Source: Okeania sp. SIO2B3
GTDB taxonomy: Bacteria; Cyanobacteriota; Cyanobacteriia; Cyanobacteriales; Microcoleaceae
Assembly (NCBI RefSeq): GCF_010672525.1
Contig: NZ_JAAHGH010000005.1
Location: 1-64,000, forward strand
Length of the DNA: 64,000 nucleotides
Direction: 5' to 3'
In this document: in pieces, positions 39,021 through 49,605 of the stretch
Layout: each line of letters starts with the position of its first letter
How positions within the stretch are numbered: position 1 is the stretch's first letter
Translations under genes and position numbers: made by a program
Notes under the pieces: model-generated
Seen by the model: only the letters and a program-made list of their open reading frames with translations
What the model was told of the DNA's origin: nothing
Database searches by the model: none

Positions 39021-40859
39021 TTACAATTTAGTGCCACATTCAGAACAGAAATTATGAGTAACACTATTTTGTGCCCCACAATTACTACAAGTAATAAACT
39101 CCACAGCTTGTTCAAGTTGCTTACGAATAGGTAAACCAACCATTTGAGCATTACTCTTACCAGGGGCTACCATCGGATAACAATTCTCATCCTTAGTCAC
39201 ACGAACATCCATCAACACAGGTCCATCGTGAGTCAACATTTGAGCGATCGCCTCTTTGAGCTGGTCCCGACTAGAAATCATCATACCTTTAACTCCATAA
39301 GCCTGAGCCAACATCACAAAATCAGGCATTCCCATCTCCATGTTAGAAGAAGAGTAGCGCTCGCCAAAAAATGCCTGTTGCCATTGACGCACCATACCTT
39401 GCCAGCCATTATTAATAATCACAGTTTTAACATTAATGTCATACTGTGCCAGAGTCCCCAACTCCTGAATATTCATTTGAATACTTGCATCACCAGCAAT
39501 ACAAATCACTTCCCGGTTTGGCAGTGCCACCTTTGCCCCCATCGCAGCAGGCATCCCATAACCCATAGTCCCCAAACCTGCACTAGAGATCCATTGCCGA
39601 GGTCCATTTTTCAGAAATTGAGCTGCCCACATTTGATGCTGACCAACATCAGTTGTATAGTAAGCATCTGGAGCAATTTTACCGATTTCGTCAATTACCT
39701 CTTGTGGTGAAATACTATCTGAATATTGGGGGGCCACTAAAGGATAATCTTGTTTCCAGCGATTAATCTTTTCTAACCAAGGTTGAGTTTGATGAGGATT
39801 AACTAAATCTCCTATCTCTCGGCAATGACGTAGCAAGTCAATCAAAACTTGGCGTACATCTCCAACAATTGGAACATCAGGAATTCTGTTTTTACCTACT
39901 TCTGCCGGGTCAATATCAATATGAATTACTTTTGCATGACAAGCAAATTCGTCTAACTTTCCAGTTACTCGGTCATCAAAACGAGAACCAACAGCAATTA
40001 ATAAGTCGCACTCACTCACCGCAAAATTAGCATAAGCAGTACCATGCATTCCCAGCATTCCTACTGATAGGGGATGATGTTCATTAAAAGCACCTTTACC
40101 CATCAAAGTAGTAGTTGCAGGAATATTAAAATGTTCTGCTAATTCTTGAATTTCTGCATGAGCATCTGCGGAAATTGCACCACCACCTATATATAATAAA
40201 GGACGGCGTGCCTCTAGCATCAAATTTATAGCTTGGTTAATTTGCCGAGGGTTGCCTTTGACCGTCGGACGGTATCCAGGTAGTTTGATGGAACCAGGTT
40301 CCACTGGTTCATAGTCAAATTCTTCCAAACCTACATCTTTGGGTATGTCAATCAAGACTGGACCAGGACGACCTGTACTGGCAATATGAAATGCCTCAGC
40401 AATAATTCCGGCCATATCCCTTGGGTCTCGGACAACATAAGAATGTTTAACAATTGGTAGAGTAATGCCATAAATGTCTGTTTCTTGGAAGGCATCAGTA
40501 CCAATCATTTTTCGGCCTACTTGGCCTGTAATTACTACCATGGGAATTGAGTCCATTTGAGCAGTAGCTATGCCTGTTACGAGATTTGTAGCTCCGGGAC
40601 CTGATGTAGCAAAGCATACACCTACTTTACCAGTGGCACGGGCGTATCCATCAGCGGCATGAGCTGCTCCTTGTTCATGTCTGACTAAAATGTGCTTTAG
40701 GTCTCCTGCAGCTTCTGAACGGTAAAGTTCATCATAGATTGGTAATATCGCACCCCCTGGATAGCCAAATATGTGTTTGACTCCATGACGCTTAAGACTA
40801 TCCATTAGTGCAAAAGCACCCGTTGCTCGTTTTAGGGTAACTTTAGTCTGTAATTGCAC
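39021..40859 (-). CDS. ilvB: Acetolactate synthase large subunit with a C-terminal zinc ribbon
   Basis: This 612-residue ThDP- and FAD-dependent enzyme makes acetolactate for branched-chain amino acids. Seen are [14 protein letters not shown], the catalytic glutamate in [19 protein letters not shown], the PFX-type [13 protein letters not shown], and the ThDP-binding [14 protein letters not shown] followed by IINN. The last 25 residues carry CSNCGAQNS ... FCSECGTKL, a CxxC-CxxC zinc-ribbon signature not part of the standard fold. The total is about 50 residues longer than the E. coli enzyme. It is divergent from glnB across 270 bp, and repeats follow the stop codon. Confidence 0.95.
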   Translation of the reverse strand: MQLQTKVTLKRATGAFALMDSLKRHGVKHIFGYPGGAILPIYDELYRSEAAGDLKHILVRHEQGAAHAADGYARATGKVGVCFATSGPGATNLVTGIATAQMDSIPMVVITGQVGRKMIGTDAFQETDIYGITLPIVKHSYVVRDPRDMAGIIAEAFHIASTGRPGPVLIDIPKDVGLEEFDYEPVEPGSIKLPGYRPTVKGNPRQINQAINLMLEARRPLLYIGGGAISADAHAEIQELAEHFNIPATTTLMGKGAFNEHHPLSVGMLGMHGTAYANFAVSECDLLIAVGSRFDDRVTGKLDEFACHAKVIHIDIDPAEVGKNRIPDVPIVGDVRQVLIDLLRHCREIGDLVNPHQTQPWLEKINRWKQDYPLVAPQYSDSISPQEVIDEIGKIAPDAYYTTDVGQHQMWAAQFLKNGPRQWISSAGLGTMGYGMPAAMGAKVALPNREVICIAGDASIQMNIQELGTLAQYDINVKTVIINNGWQGMVRQWQQAFFGERYSSSNMEMGMPDFVMLAQAYGVKGMMISSRDQLKEAIAQMLTHDGPVLMDVRVTKDENCYPMVAPGKSNAQMVGLPIRKQLEQAVEFITCSNCGAQNSVTHNFCSECGTKL

Positions 40860-41127
40860 AGGTAATTCCTCTCTAGATACTATTATGTATAGTTAAAAGT
40901 ATAATTTTAATCAAAAATGAGATGTAATAGAAAGTCTTTTTTTACATAATTTACACAAAACTTTAAGATTCTTTATTAGAGTCATTTTTTCGGTATTTTT
41001 AAGATTTTAGAAGCCTACTCAAAAAACTGCTGAGTAAATGTATTTTTCTTAACAAATAAGGCCCACTTGGCGACGATCTTAAAAGATGTCATCCTGATAA
41101 ACGAGTAAACTCAAAAATTAAGTGTAA

Positions 41128-41478
<351 letters not shown>

Positions 41479-41772
41479 TTTTAGAGATAGGTTTTGCCAT
41501 GTTAGGTGATAGGTAGTTATAAGTTACTTTGAGACTTCTGGCAAAGAAAAATTTATGATTTTTGTGTTGTCATTTATTTGATTTTAAATTTGCTTAAGAG
41601 GTCTAATAATGGAAGTGTCAAAACTTTTTTATACCTAAAAACCTATCCCTATCTCTATCTCTAAAAATATTTATTTGAGTTATATCCGTAGGTTTAATTG
41701 AGAGAACGTAACTTAAACAAATGTAGTTTTTTTTGTTGAGTTTTACTGCCGTTTAATTCTACCTACGGTATA

Positions 41773-42441
41773 TTAATAAATACCAATATCAATGGCAGAT
41801 TCTTTACTTATTTCTTTCAAACGCGCAGCATAATTTTCCAATATTTTCACTCTCTGTTCATTAGTCATCCGAACAGGTGCATATACAATTTCCGGTGCCA
41901 ATACATCAAAACCAACAAACTGCAACATTCCTCTATGAATAGGCCGTAAAATTCCATTAATATCGCCGTTGAAACCACCCTTAATATAAATATCTTCAGC
42001 ACCACCTGTCGTCAATGACAATAATGCTCGTTTTCCTCGAAAAGCTCCTGTTTCATATATTAGACCACCGCCATAGACCCGCCCCATAGCAAATACACGG
42101 TCAACCCACCCTTTGAAAACTGCGGGTAAACCAAACCACCACAACGGAAATTGCCAAATCATTAGGTCACACCACTCAATTTTCTCTATTTCTAAGTTGA
42201 TATCTTCGGAAAAACTATTCATTTCTGTGGCATATTTTTCTTCAAGTTGCAGTTTGAGATAATTTGGATCTTTGACAGTTTTGAAATTTTGTCTGCTGGA
42301 AACAGGATTGAAATTCATTTCATGTAAGTCTGAAGTTTTTACTTCATTTCCTGCATCTACTAGAGCTTCGCAAGCTTGACGAAACATCGCACCGTTAAAA
42401 CTTTGGGGTTCGGGATGCCAATACACAATTAATACTTTCAT
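41773..42441 (-). CDS. Flavodoxin-fold NAD(P)H dehydrogenase (quinone)-like protein
   Basis: This 222-residue protein has a flavodoxin-like fold of the NQO1/KefF/MdaB type. The FMN/FAD phosphate loop is VYWHPEPQSFNGAMFRQA near the N-terminus. DLMIWQFPLWWFGLPAVFKG is the conserved W-x-FP-WW-x-P block of the family, and SLTTGGAEDIY lies near the nicotinamide site. It probably reduces quinones by two electrons. It has no operon partner: 290 bp after glnB and 410 bp before the AAA-WD40 gene. Confidence 0.9.
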   Translation of the reverse strand: MKVLIVYWHPEPQSFNGAMFRQACEALVDAGNEVKTSDLHEMNFNPVSSRQNFKTVKDPNYLKLQLEEKYATEMNSFSEDINLEIEKIEWCDLMIWQFPLWWFGLPAVFKGWVDRVFAMGRVYGGGLIYETGAFRGKRALLSLTTGGAEDIYIKGGFNGDINGILRPIHRGMLQFVGFDVLAPEIVYAPVRMTNEQRVKILENYAARLKEISKESAIDIGIY

Positions 42442-42851
42442 TTTTTGGTTTTTCTATCCTGAGAATATTGTGAAAATGATTAACTTTTTAGTTAATTTAC
42501 AGTAACATTAATACTTTTAGTAACCAGCCAGATATAGTAATTTGTATCAAATGTCTCTGTTTGCTTCTAACTTTTCTATTAAGCGATCGCTACTGTTGCC
42601 TCTTGCTTGTTGCGTGTTCCCTGCTACATAACTAGATTTTTTGGATCGAGCTACAGGATAAAAGCTAAGAAAGTATAAATATTTCTTCAAAACATATCAT
42701 AAGCATAATTTACTAAAGATCAACCTGAGAAAAATTAATTCTGCAAATGTCTATCTCTATAAGTATTCATTTTTCAAAAGAAAATAAAAAATAAAAAGTG
42801 TAGCTTTGAGTTAATTGGGATTGGAAGCTTATATTTGATACAGTTGCTAGA
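42442..42851. other. Spacer before the AAA-WD40 gene
   Basis: This 410-bp AT-rich spacer lies between divergent genes and holds one GCGATCGC octamer (about 42583-42590). No repeat family, hairpin or gene that I can support is seen. Both promoters probably lie here. Confidence 0.35.
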
Positions 42852-45800
42852 GTGAGGATAGTCAAGATAAATATGAAAGTACAGAAGAATCAAGGATATA
42901 GCTATCAAGTAGGTAACTATTTAGCATTAGATCATCCCACTTATGTTAGGCGCTTGGCAGATAAAGAGCTATTTAATGCTTTGAAGAAAGGTGAATATTG
43001 TTATGTATTAAGTTCTCCACAAACGGGAAAATCAAGTTTACAAATTAGAACAATACAACTGTTGCAAGCAGAAAATATTATCTGTATTGCTTTAGATATG
43101 ACTAGAGTTAATAATAAACTTTTGACTCTAGAAGAATGGTATGAGCAAATAATTTTGACTTTAGAGAAGACTTTTTTATTTCCTCGGCATTTCCCGGAAT
43201 TATGGTGGGAGGAAATGGCAGATTTACCTGCGGATGAAAGATTATTTATTTTTATTGAAGAGGTGTTGCTAGTTAATACTCAAAATGAGAAAATAGTAAT
43301 TTTTATAGATGAAGTTAATGATGATAGTGTTGTTAATTCGGGCTTTAGTAGTTTAGGGGTATTAATTGATTATTGTCTTGAGGAAAGAACAAATAATCCA
43401 AAATTTAAACGCTTAACTTTTGCTTTATTAGGAACAACTATACCTGATAATTTAGTAGATAGGTGTAGATTTATTGAACTTAATAGTTTTGAAAAAAAAG
43501 AAGTAGCTCATTTAGCACAGCCATTTAAAGGCATAATCAAACAGCCACTACAAGTTATAGAAAAAATCTTATATTGGTCAGGCGGACAACCATTTTTAAC
43601 GCAAAAACTGTGTCAAATAGCGATTGATTATTTGGGAGAAAGAAAAGGAGAAGAAGATTATAATGATATAGCTTTAGTTGAAGATTTAGTTGGAATTTGT
43701 GTTATAGAAAACTGGGATTCACAAGACTATCCAATTCATTTAAATAAAATACAAAATCTTTTGCTGAAGAATATACAGAAATCTACAAGTCATTTAGAAA
43801 TATATCAACAACTATTAAAACATGGTAGATTAAGACCGCCTGGTCAAGATAATCAAAAATTTAAAAATGATGCGATCGCTAATAATAAATGGGAAATTAA
43901 AGAGTTATTGAGGTCTGGTGTAGCGAAAATAAATAATGGTTTTTTAGAGGTATACAGTCCGATATATGCAGAAATTTTTAATCAAGAATGGGTACAACAA
44001 TATTTACCAACAGTAACTAATTTTGCTCCTCAAACTAATCCTCAAATATTAGAATTAAATGACCAGGAAAAAATATCTCTAATGGTATCTGATTTCTCTA
44101 ATACTGAAGTCACAGAAACTAATCCAATAAATAGTAATGGTTTGATTAAGCCACAACAGAAACAAAAGGAGATACCAGTACAAAAAAATCAGAATCACAT
44201 TGAGGAAGGAAGAAGGAAGAAGGAAGAAGGAAGGAAGAAAAAGTTGTTGGGGTTTGAGTCCCTATCTAATTATCAACACCCTATAGACGGCGGGGTATTA
44301 AACCCAAAAGAAAAAGATAATAAAAATAATAATTCCAATGAAATTCAGGTTCAGCAACAACATGAATTAGGGGAAATAACAGCACAGAAAAATCAGAATA
44401 ATCCCAATAATATTCCACTTCAGTTACAACAGAAACAACAAGAGATACCAGCACAGAAAAATCAGAATAATCTCAATAATATTCCGCTTCAATTACAACA
44501 GAAACAACAGGAGATACCAGCACAGAAAAATCAGAATAATCTCAATAATATTCCGCTTCAATTACAACAGAAACAACAGGAGATACCAGTACAAAAAAAT
44601 CAGAATAAAGTTCAGAAAAAACAGGTAGTTCGGAAAAAAGTCAAAAAATCTTCAAATCAGCAGAATAAACTGAAATTAGGAGTGGCGGGTTTAGTTATAG
44701 TATCAATAACAGCAATGACAGTAGTTGCTTGGGCAACTAAACTTTTTCAAGATACACAAAATCAACTTCAAAGAACAGAATATCAGCTAGAAAAAGCACA
44801 GTATGAACTTCAAGAAGCACAAGAAGGTACAAAACTAGAACACAAAGGAATTAGTGCTTTAAGAAAATTTGAAATTGCAGAAATAGAAGCATTACTATCA
44901 GCAATGCAAGCTGGAAAAGAACTAAAAGAATTAGTTCGAGGCGATCGCCCACTTCAATATTATCCAGCTACAAGTCCCATATTTGCCCTGCAACAAATCC
45001 TCAATAATATTCACGAGAAAAATCAAATTCCCAACATCAAAAAAATTACCATGAGTCCTGATGGCCAACTACTCGCCACAGTTAACAATGATGGTACAGC
45101 CAAAATCCTCAAATTCTCAGGTCAGTCTGTAGCTCAATTAAGAGGACATCAGGGCAAAGTTTCTCACATTAAATTTTCACCAGAAGGAAATATTTTAGCT
45201 ACAGCAGGAGATGATAGTACAGTTAGAATCTGGGATTTTCTGGGTAAGCAACAAGTAGAACTAAAAGGCCATGAAGGTCAAATTTGGCAAATTACTTTCA
45301 GTCCTGATGGTAAATATATAGCTACTGCTGGAGAAGATGGCACTGCAAGAATTTGGGATATATCAGGCAAAAAAATAGCTACTCTCAAAAAACATCAAGG
45401 TCGAATTTTAGATATCACATTTAGCCCTGATGGTAGATATATAGCTACTGCTGGATGGGATGGGACTGCGAGAATTTGGAATCGAGCCGGGAGACAGTTG
45501 GCTAGACTCAGAGGACATCAAGGTAGCGTCGAAAAAGTAATATTTAGTCCAGATGGTCAACGTTTAGCCACTGCTGGATGGGATGGCACAATTAGGGTCT
45601 GGCGAGGTAGCTCCGGTAAACTGCTAACCAAACTTAAGGGAGGTGAAGGCGGGGTCTGGAATGTTAGCTTTAGTCCGGATGGCAAAAGTTTGGCTACAGC
45701 AGGAGAGGATGGAACAGCCTTGATATGGGATACTTCAGGTCAAGTATTATCAAAACTTCCTGGACATCAAGGAATTGTCACCAGTGTTAGTTTTAGTCCA

Positions 45801-46922
45801 GATGGCGAACGTTTAGCTACAGCGGGTAGTGACGGTAGTGTGAAAATTTGGAACAATAATGGTAATTTGTTAACCAATCTCAGAGGACATCAAGGCAGGG
45901 TTTGGGAAGTTAACTTTAGCGCTGATGGACAACGACTATTAACTTTAGGAGAAGATGGCACGGGTAGAACTTGGGAACTAGAAGATAATCACGAGGCAAC
46001 ACTCAAGGGAAACTCCGATATTTTTGGGTCAGTAAGTTTTAGTTCTAATAGTCAGAAATTGGCAACAGCGGCAGTTGATGGTACTGCCCGTATTTGGGAT
46101 ATTTCGGGAAAACCTTTAGCTAAATTCAATGGATATCTGGGAATGTTTGGCGATATGAGTTTTAGTCCAGATGGTCAACGTCTAGCTACTGCGGGAGATA
46201 GTGGTCAGGGGAGAATTTGGAAGATTTCAGGAGAAGAGTTGATAGAGCTAAAAGGTAAAAAGGGGAGAGCAAAGCAAATTGGTTTTAGTCCAGATGGACA
46301 ACGTTTAGCCACGGTGGGAGAAGATGGTGTTGCCCGTATCTGGAATAATTCTGGTCAACAGTTGGCTGAGTTAAAAGGGCATAATGGTCGTGTGTTGGAT
46401 GTGGTTTTTAGTCCAGACGGACAATATATTGGTACTGCTGGAGAGGATGGTATTGCCAAAATCTGGGATAGTTCTTTTCAGCTTGTGTCAGAATTGAAAA
46501 TTCTTTCGAGTTGGGTCGAGAGTATGGCTTTTAGTCCATCTGGAAAGTATATAGTGACGGGAGATAGCAATGGGGTAGTCAAAATTTGGGATTTTTCGGG
46601 CAATCAAATTGCGGATCTGAAGGGCAACATAAGTAGTGTGAATAATTTGACTTTTAGTGCTGATGGGGAGCAGGTGGCTAGTATGGGCAAAGATGGAATG
46701 GTAAGAATTTGGGATATTACTGGACGTCAATTAGCTCAATTTGAAAATGCTAAGGCTTTAAGTTTGGATGGTAAATATGTGGCAACTTTGGTGGATAATA
46801 ATTTACAGTTGTGGCGCGTGAAAGGATTAAATGATTTGTTGAAAGGTTCTTGTGATTGGCTTCAAGATTATTTTATTACTCATCCCAAGGTGAAGGAAGA
46901 TTTAGAAATTTGCGATATGTAA
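42852..46922 (+). CDS. AAA-like ATPase with membrane helix and two WD40 propellers
   Basis: This 1356-residue protein has a N-terminal AAA-like domain (about residues 10-370). It shows a variant P-loop SSPQTGKSSLQ (54-64) in which the first Gly is Ser, Walker B KIVIFIDEVND (147-157) and GGQPFLTQKLC. A linker of Gln-Asn-rich tandem repeats (about 430-600) follows, then one membrane helix (about 609-631), a coiled coil, and 14 WD40 repeats plus a partial one (about 725-1320), enough for two seven-blade propellers. The blade consensus is FSPDGQRLATAGEDGTARIW. Such proteins resemble STAND-type sensors. Repeat DNA has entered the linker. The start may be the GTG at 42852 or ATG at 42873. Confidence 0.85.
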   Translation: MRIVKINMKVQKNQGYSYQVGNYLALDHPTYVRRLADKELFNALKKGEYCYVLSSPQTGKSSLQIRTIQLLQAENIICIALDMTRVNNKLLTLEEWYEQIILTLEKTFLFPRHFPELWWEEMADLPADERLFIFIEEVLLVNTQNEKIVIFIDEVNDDSVVNSGFSSLGVLIDYCLEERTNNPKFKRLTFALLGTTIPDNLVDRCRFIELNSFEKKEVAHLAQPFKGIIKQPLQVIEKILYWSGGQPFLTQKLCQIAIDYLGERKGEEDYNDIALVEDLVGICVIENWDSQDYPIHLNKIQNLLLKNIQKSTSHLEIYQQLLKHGRLRPPGQDNQKFKNDAIANNKWEIKELLRSGVAKINNGFLEVYSPIYAEIFNQEWVQQYLPTVTNFAPQTNPQILELNDQEKISLMVSDFSNTEVTETNPINSNGLIKPQQKQKEIPVQKNQNHIEEGRRKKEEGRKKKLLGFESLSNYQHPIDGGVLNPKEKDNKNNNSNEIQVQQQHELGEITAQKNQNNPNNIPLQLQQKQQEIPAQKNQNNLNNIPLQLQQKQQEIPAQKNQNNLNNIPLQLQQKQQEIPVQKNQNKVQKKQVVRKKVKKSSNQQNKLKLGVAGLVIVSITAMTVVAWATKLFQDTQNQLQRTEYQLEKAQYELQEAQEGTKLEHKGISALRKFEIAEIEALLSAMQAGKELKELVRGDRPLQYYPATSPIFALQQILNNIHEKNQIPNIKKITMSPDGQLLATVNNDGTAKILKFSGQSVAQLRGHQGKVSHIKFSPEGNILATAGDDSTVRIWDFLGKQQVELKGHEGQIWQITFSPDGKYIATAGEDGTARIWDISGKKIATLKKHQGRILDITFSPDGRYIATAGWDGTARIWNRAGRQLARLRGHQGSVEKVIFSPDGQRLATAGWDGTIRVWRGSSGKLLTKLKGGEGGVWNVSFSPDGKSLATAGEDGTALIWDTSGQVLSKLPGHQGIVTSVSFSPDGERLATAGSDGSVKIWNNNGNLLTNLRGHQGRVWEVNFSADGQRLLTLGEDGTGRTWELEDNHEATLKGNSDIFGSVSFSSNSQKLATAAVDGTARIWDISGKPLAKFNGYLGMFGDMSFSPDGQRLATAGDSGQGRIWKISGEELIELKGKKGRAKQIGFSPDGQRLATVGEDGVARIWNNSGQQLAELKGHNGRVLDVVFSPDGQYIGTAGEDGIAKIWDSSFQLVSELKILSSWVESMAFSPSGKYIVTGDSNGVVKIWDFSGNQIADLKGNISSVNNLTFSADGEQVASMGKDGMVRIWDITGRQLAQFENAKALSLDGKYVATLVDNNLQLWRVKGLNDLLKGSCDWLQDYFITHPKVKEDLEICDM
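44170..44610 (+). repeat. In-gene tandem repeats of the AAA-WD40 linker
   Basis: A 69-bp unit encoding LQQKQQEIPAQKNQNNLNNI plus PLQ is repeated almost identically at about 44400, 44472 and 44541, with weaker copies on both sides. Just before, a gaaggaagaagg tract and a block with aattatcaacaccctataga and a ggtattaaacccaa end look like inserted intergenic repeat that stayed in frame (residues about 457-495). Confidence 0.7.
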
Positions 46923-47371
46923 TTAGGAGGGAAGAAGGAAGAAGGAAGAAGGAAGAAGAAAAATATTGTGTTGTCTGAATTTTAAGCTTTTAATCTATCC
47001 TAACCTTTCCTTCGACTGCTATACAATATGACCTATTACTCACCACATTATTAATTAATTAAACAGAACTTACGCACAGACTCTACTTATTGGGGAGGGC
47101 GAATACCATTCGCCCCTACAGATGATAGGCGTAGGTTGGGTTGAGGAACCGAAACCCAACAGTAAGGTTTTGTTGGGTTTATCCTACGGATAAGCTACGC
47201 TAACACTGCCGTACCGCTACTTGGTGTGCAAGCTACAACCCAACTTACATTTTTAGGTGTGTCAGTCCAGTAGGGTGTTCTAGCGGTAGTGTAACTGAGC
47301 GAAATTCTATATATATTGTCAGTGCGTAAGTCTTGATTAATTGAACTTAAAATCTACAACCTTTTTAAATT
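46923..47371. mobile_element. R2-bounded composite element (about 47065-47334)
   Basis: AGAACTTACGC at 47065 and AGTGCGTAAGTCTT ending at 47334 are R2-type inverted ends about 270 bp apart. Inside lie the ggttgggttgagg / aacccaac hairpin blocks common in cyanobacterial spacers and agtccagtagggtgt. This looks like an R2 copy that received another element. Before it is a gaagaaggaagaagg tract. No gene. Confidence 0.55.
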
Positions 47372-47950
47372 ATGCTAAATCCAATACAACAGTTTTCATG
47401 GCAAAAAATTCTCTCTACTTTATTGAGTTTTTTATTAGCAATATTCTTATTACTACTAATAGCTACTCCCACTGCTTTAGCAAGTCTAAATGATGATAGA
47501 TTTGATGGTAATATTTTTGCCCTTTATGCGGGTAATGGTTCTCTTGTTCCTGCTAGAGTAACATTAAACGAATCTCTCAAAAGTTCTAAACCTGCTCTAT
47601 TAGTCTTTTTTCTAGATGATAGTAAAGATTGTAAACAATTTTCTACTGTAGTTTCTCAACTTCAAGCATTCTATGGTCGTGCTGCTAGTTTTATTCCTGT
47701 TAATGTGGATGCTATTATTACTCCTGTTACTGATGATTCTACAAAATCAGCTTATTATTATGAAGGATTTGTACCTCAAACTGTTTTAATTGACCAAGAA
47801 GGAAAAGTTGTTTTAAATGCTAAAGGTCAAGTTGCATTTGAAAAAGTAGATGATGCTTTTCGAGAAGTTTTTGATTTATTACCTCGCTCTGAGTCTGTTG
47901 AACTTAAACGTAGAATGGTTAATGAGGTAAATGTTGAGTTGAGTAATTAG
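47372..47950 (+). CDS. Thylakoid membrane PSI accumulation factor-like thioredoxin-fold protein
   Basis: The 192-residue product has a long hydrophobic leader (about residues 13-36, cut after TALAS). The next part, LNDDRFDGNIFALYAGNGSL, and the thioredoxin-like core PALLVFFLDDSKDCKQFSTV, YYEGFVPQTVLID and EGKVVLN match cyanobacterial proteins annotated as thylakoid membrane photosystem I accumulation factor. Only one cysteine stands at the active-site position (SKDCKQ), so disulfide exchange is unlikely. The tail LLPRSESVELKRR is conserved in the family as I recall it. It probably acts on the lumenal side of the thylakoid. Confidence 0.75.
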   Translation: MLNPIQQFSWQKILSTLLSFLLAIFLLLLIATPTALASLNDDRFDGNIFALYAGNGSLVPARVTLNESLKSSKPALLVFFLDDSKDCKQFSTVVSQLQAFYGRAASFIPVNVDAIITPVTDDSTKSAYYYEGFVPQTVLIDQEGKVVLNAKGQVAFEKVDDAFREVFDLLPRSESVELKRRMVNEVNVELSN

Positions 47951-48284
47951 ATAAGCATTTCCTACGGACTGCTGCGCAAACAGCGGTCAGCGGTCAGCTA
48001 TCAGCTCTATTAATTAATTGCCTTTAATGTATTTTCCTCATTATATAAGGGCGAATGCCATTTCCTAACGGAATGCTCCGCAAACGCCCCTACATATGGC
48101 GTTTTCAAAGTCAATTTGTGTAAGTCCTGATTTAATTGTTAATATCTTTAGCTCATATACACTATATCCTTATCCTTGTGTTTGCTAATATTTAACCTCC
48201 TTTAAGGGGATAAAAATAAAAATTTTCCTTTTAGTTAATCCTCTCCTTTAAAAGAAGAGGTAATTATTAATTATTAATTATTCA
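47951..48284. repeat. R6, R2 and R5 fragments
   Basis: ataagcatttcctacggact with gcgcaaacagcggtcagc (47951-47995) is an R6-type end. aagtcaatttgtgtaagtcc ending near 48128 is a lone R2 right end. ctcctttaaggggataaaa and ctctcctttaaaagaagagg (about 48195-48260) are R5 blocks followed by a taattattaattatt tract. No gene is seen. Confidence 0.45.
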
Positions 48285-49181
48285 ATGCCAATGTATCCTG
48301 ATTTTTTACCAAAATTAACTGAAAGTCTAACGGAATCTACATCTATTTCTTTTGCTCAAAATATTCAGTATCAGTCAATTTATACTCCTCTAATTTCTCA
48401 AGCAATTAATACAAGTTTTGTCTCTCAAGGCAAAGATAATACCCCGATTTTATTACTGCATGGTTTTGATAGTTCTATTTTTGAATTTCGTCGCCTTTTA
48501 CCATTACTTGCTGCTCAAAATCAAACTTTTGCTGTTGATTTATTGGGGTTTGGTTTTACAGATAGATTGCCGAATTTAAAAATTAATCCAAAAGCGATCG
48601 CTACTCATCTTTATTATTTTTGGAAAAGTTGGATTAATCAACCTGTTATTTTAATAGGTGCTTCTATGGGTGGTGCTGCTGCTATTGATTTTACTCTTAC
48701 TTATCCAGAAGTTGTGAAAAAATTGGTACTAATTGATAGTGCTGGAATGCAAAATAATCCGATTATTAGTAAGTTTATTTTTCCCCCACTTGACTATTTC
48801 GCCACAGAATTTTTGCGTCGCCCCCAGGTACGAGCAAGTATTAGTCGTAGTGCTTATTTTGATAAAAGTTTTGCAACTTTAGATGCTAATATTTGTGCCA
48901 GATTACATCTAGAAATGCCTGGTTGGAATCAAGCTTTAATTTCCTTTACTAAAAGTGGAGGCTATGGTAATTTCAAACAAAAATTGCCTTCTTTGCAACA
49001 ACAAACATTAATCTTGTGGGGAGAAAATGACCGGATTTTAGGTACTGGTGATGCTGGTAAATTGGAGGGAGCGATCGCTAATTCTCAACTTATTTGGATT
49101 CCTAATTGTGGTCATGTTCCTCACTTGGAAAAATCTCAAGTTACTGCTAATTATATTCTTGATTTTATTAGAGAAAATTAA
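48285..49181 (+). CDS. Alpha/beta hydrolase
   Basis: This 298-residue protein has the alpha/beta hydrolase fold with the oxyanion block ILLLHGFDSSIFEFRRLLP, AVDLLGFGFTDRLPN, the nucleophile elbow LIGASMGGAAA, LILWGENDRILG with the acid, and IPNCGHVPHLEKS with the catalytic His. The family is that of MhpC/haloalkane-type esterases, and the substrate is unknown. The last 55 bp of the gene (from acttggaaaaatctcaag) are repeated at about 52677-52735, beyond the TcmP/DUF5131 pair. The ATG at 48285 has no clear Shine-Dalgarno sequence. Confidence 0.9.
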   Translation: MPMYPDFLPKLTESLTESTSISFAQNIQYQSIYTPLISQAINTSFVSQGKDNTPILLLHGFDSSIFEFRRLLPLLAAQNQTFAVDLLGFGFTDRLPNLKINPKAIATHLYYFWKSWINQPVILIGASMGGAAAIDFTLTYPEVVKKLVLIDSAGMQNNPIISKFIFPPLDYFATEFLRRPQVRASISRSAYFDKSFATLDANICARLHLEMPGWNQALISFTKSGGYGNFKQKLPSLQQQTLILWGENDRILGTGDAGKLEGAIANSQLIWIPNCGHVPHLEKSQVTANYILDFIREN

Positions 49182-49186
49182 TAATA
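49123..49186 (+). repeat. Left copy of a direct repeat flanking the TcmP/DUF5131 module
   Basis: This segment, the end of the hydrolase gene, includes acttggaaaaat, caagttactgct and cttgattttattagagaaaa. The same blocks recur at 52677-52735, with one 6-bp gap and a few mismatches. See the right copy. Confidence 0.7.
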
Positions 49187-49210
49187 GATTTTTTAAATAA
49201 TTATTCTTGA

Positions 49211-49453
49211 TTAGCTATTACTTTTTATCAAAATTGATTCACAGTTTTCAGCAAGATTTGGTTCAGCTTCAATACAACCAATAAAGTCAAGTTGACTAAA
49301 TTTTTCCAGATGGTTTTCAGAAGTATTCAAGAGTTGTTGATAGTAATACTCTAGAGCAGATAGTAAAATTTCATCTGTGCTTTGTTTAGTTTTTTCCTGG
49401 ATAAAGGCAAGTTTTTGCGCCTGTTATGGAGTGATTAGAGTAGCAATTTTCAT
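49211..49453 (-). pseudogene. Antitoxin-like small gene with an in-frame stop
   Basis: From ATG 49453 the minus strand reads MKIATLITP, a TAA, then QAQKLAFIQEKTKQSTDEIL and 50 more residues to TAA at 49211. Apart from the one stop the frame is clean for 81 codons. The short beta-like start and helical STDEILLSALEYYY segment resemble ribbon-helix-helix antitoxins. No toxin is next to it. Confidence 0.45.
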
Positions 49454-49605
49454 TTTTTATTAGAAGGGAGTTATGTGATTTATATTGCCCTTATTAAGGG
49501 TTTAAAGTTGAACATTATGCCAATTTTAGATATTTTCAAATTTCAAATCTTCCTGACTTGAATAACCTATTTTTTTATAATTCTATTATTTTCATAGGTT
49601 CTAAC

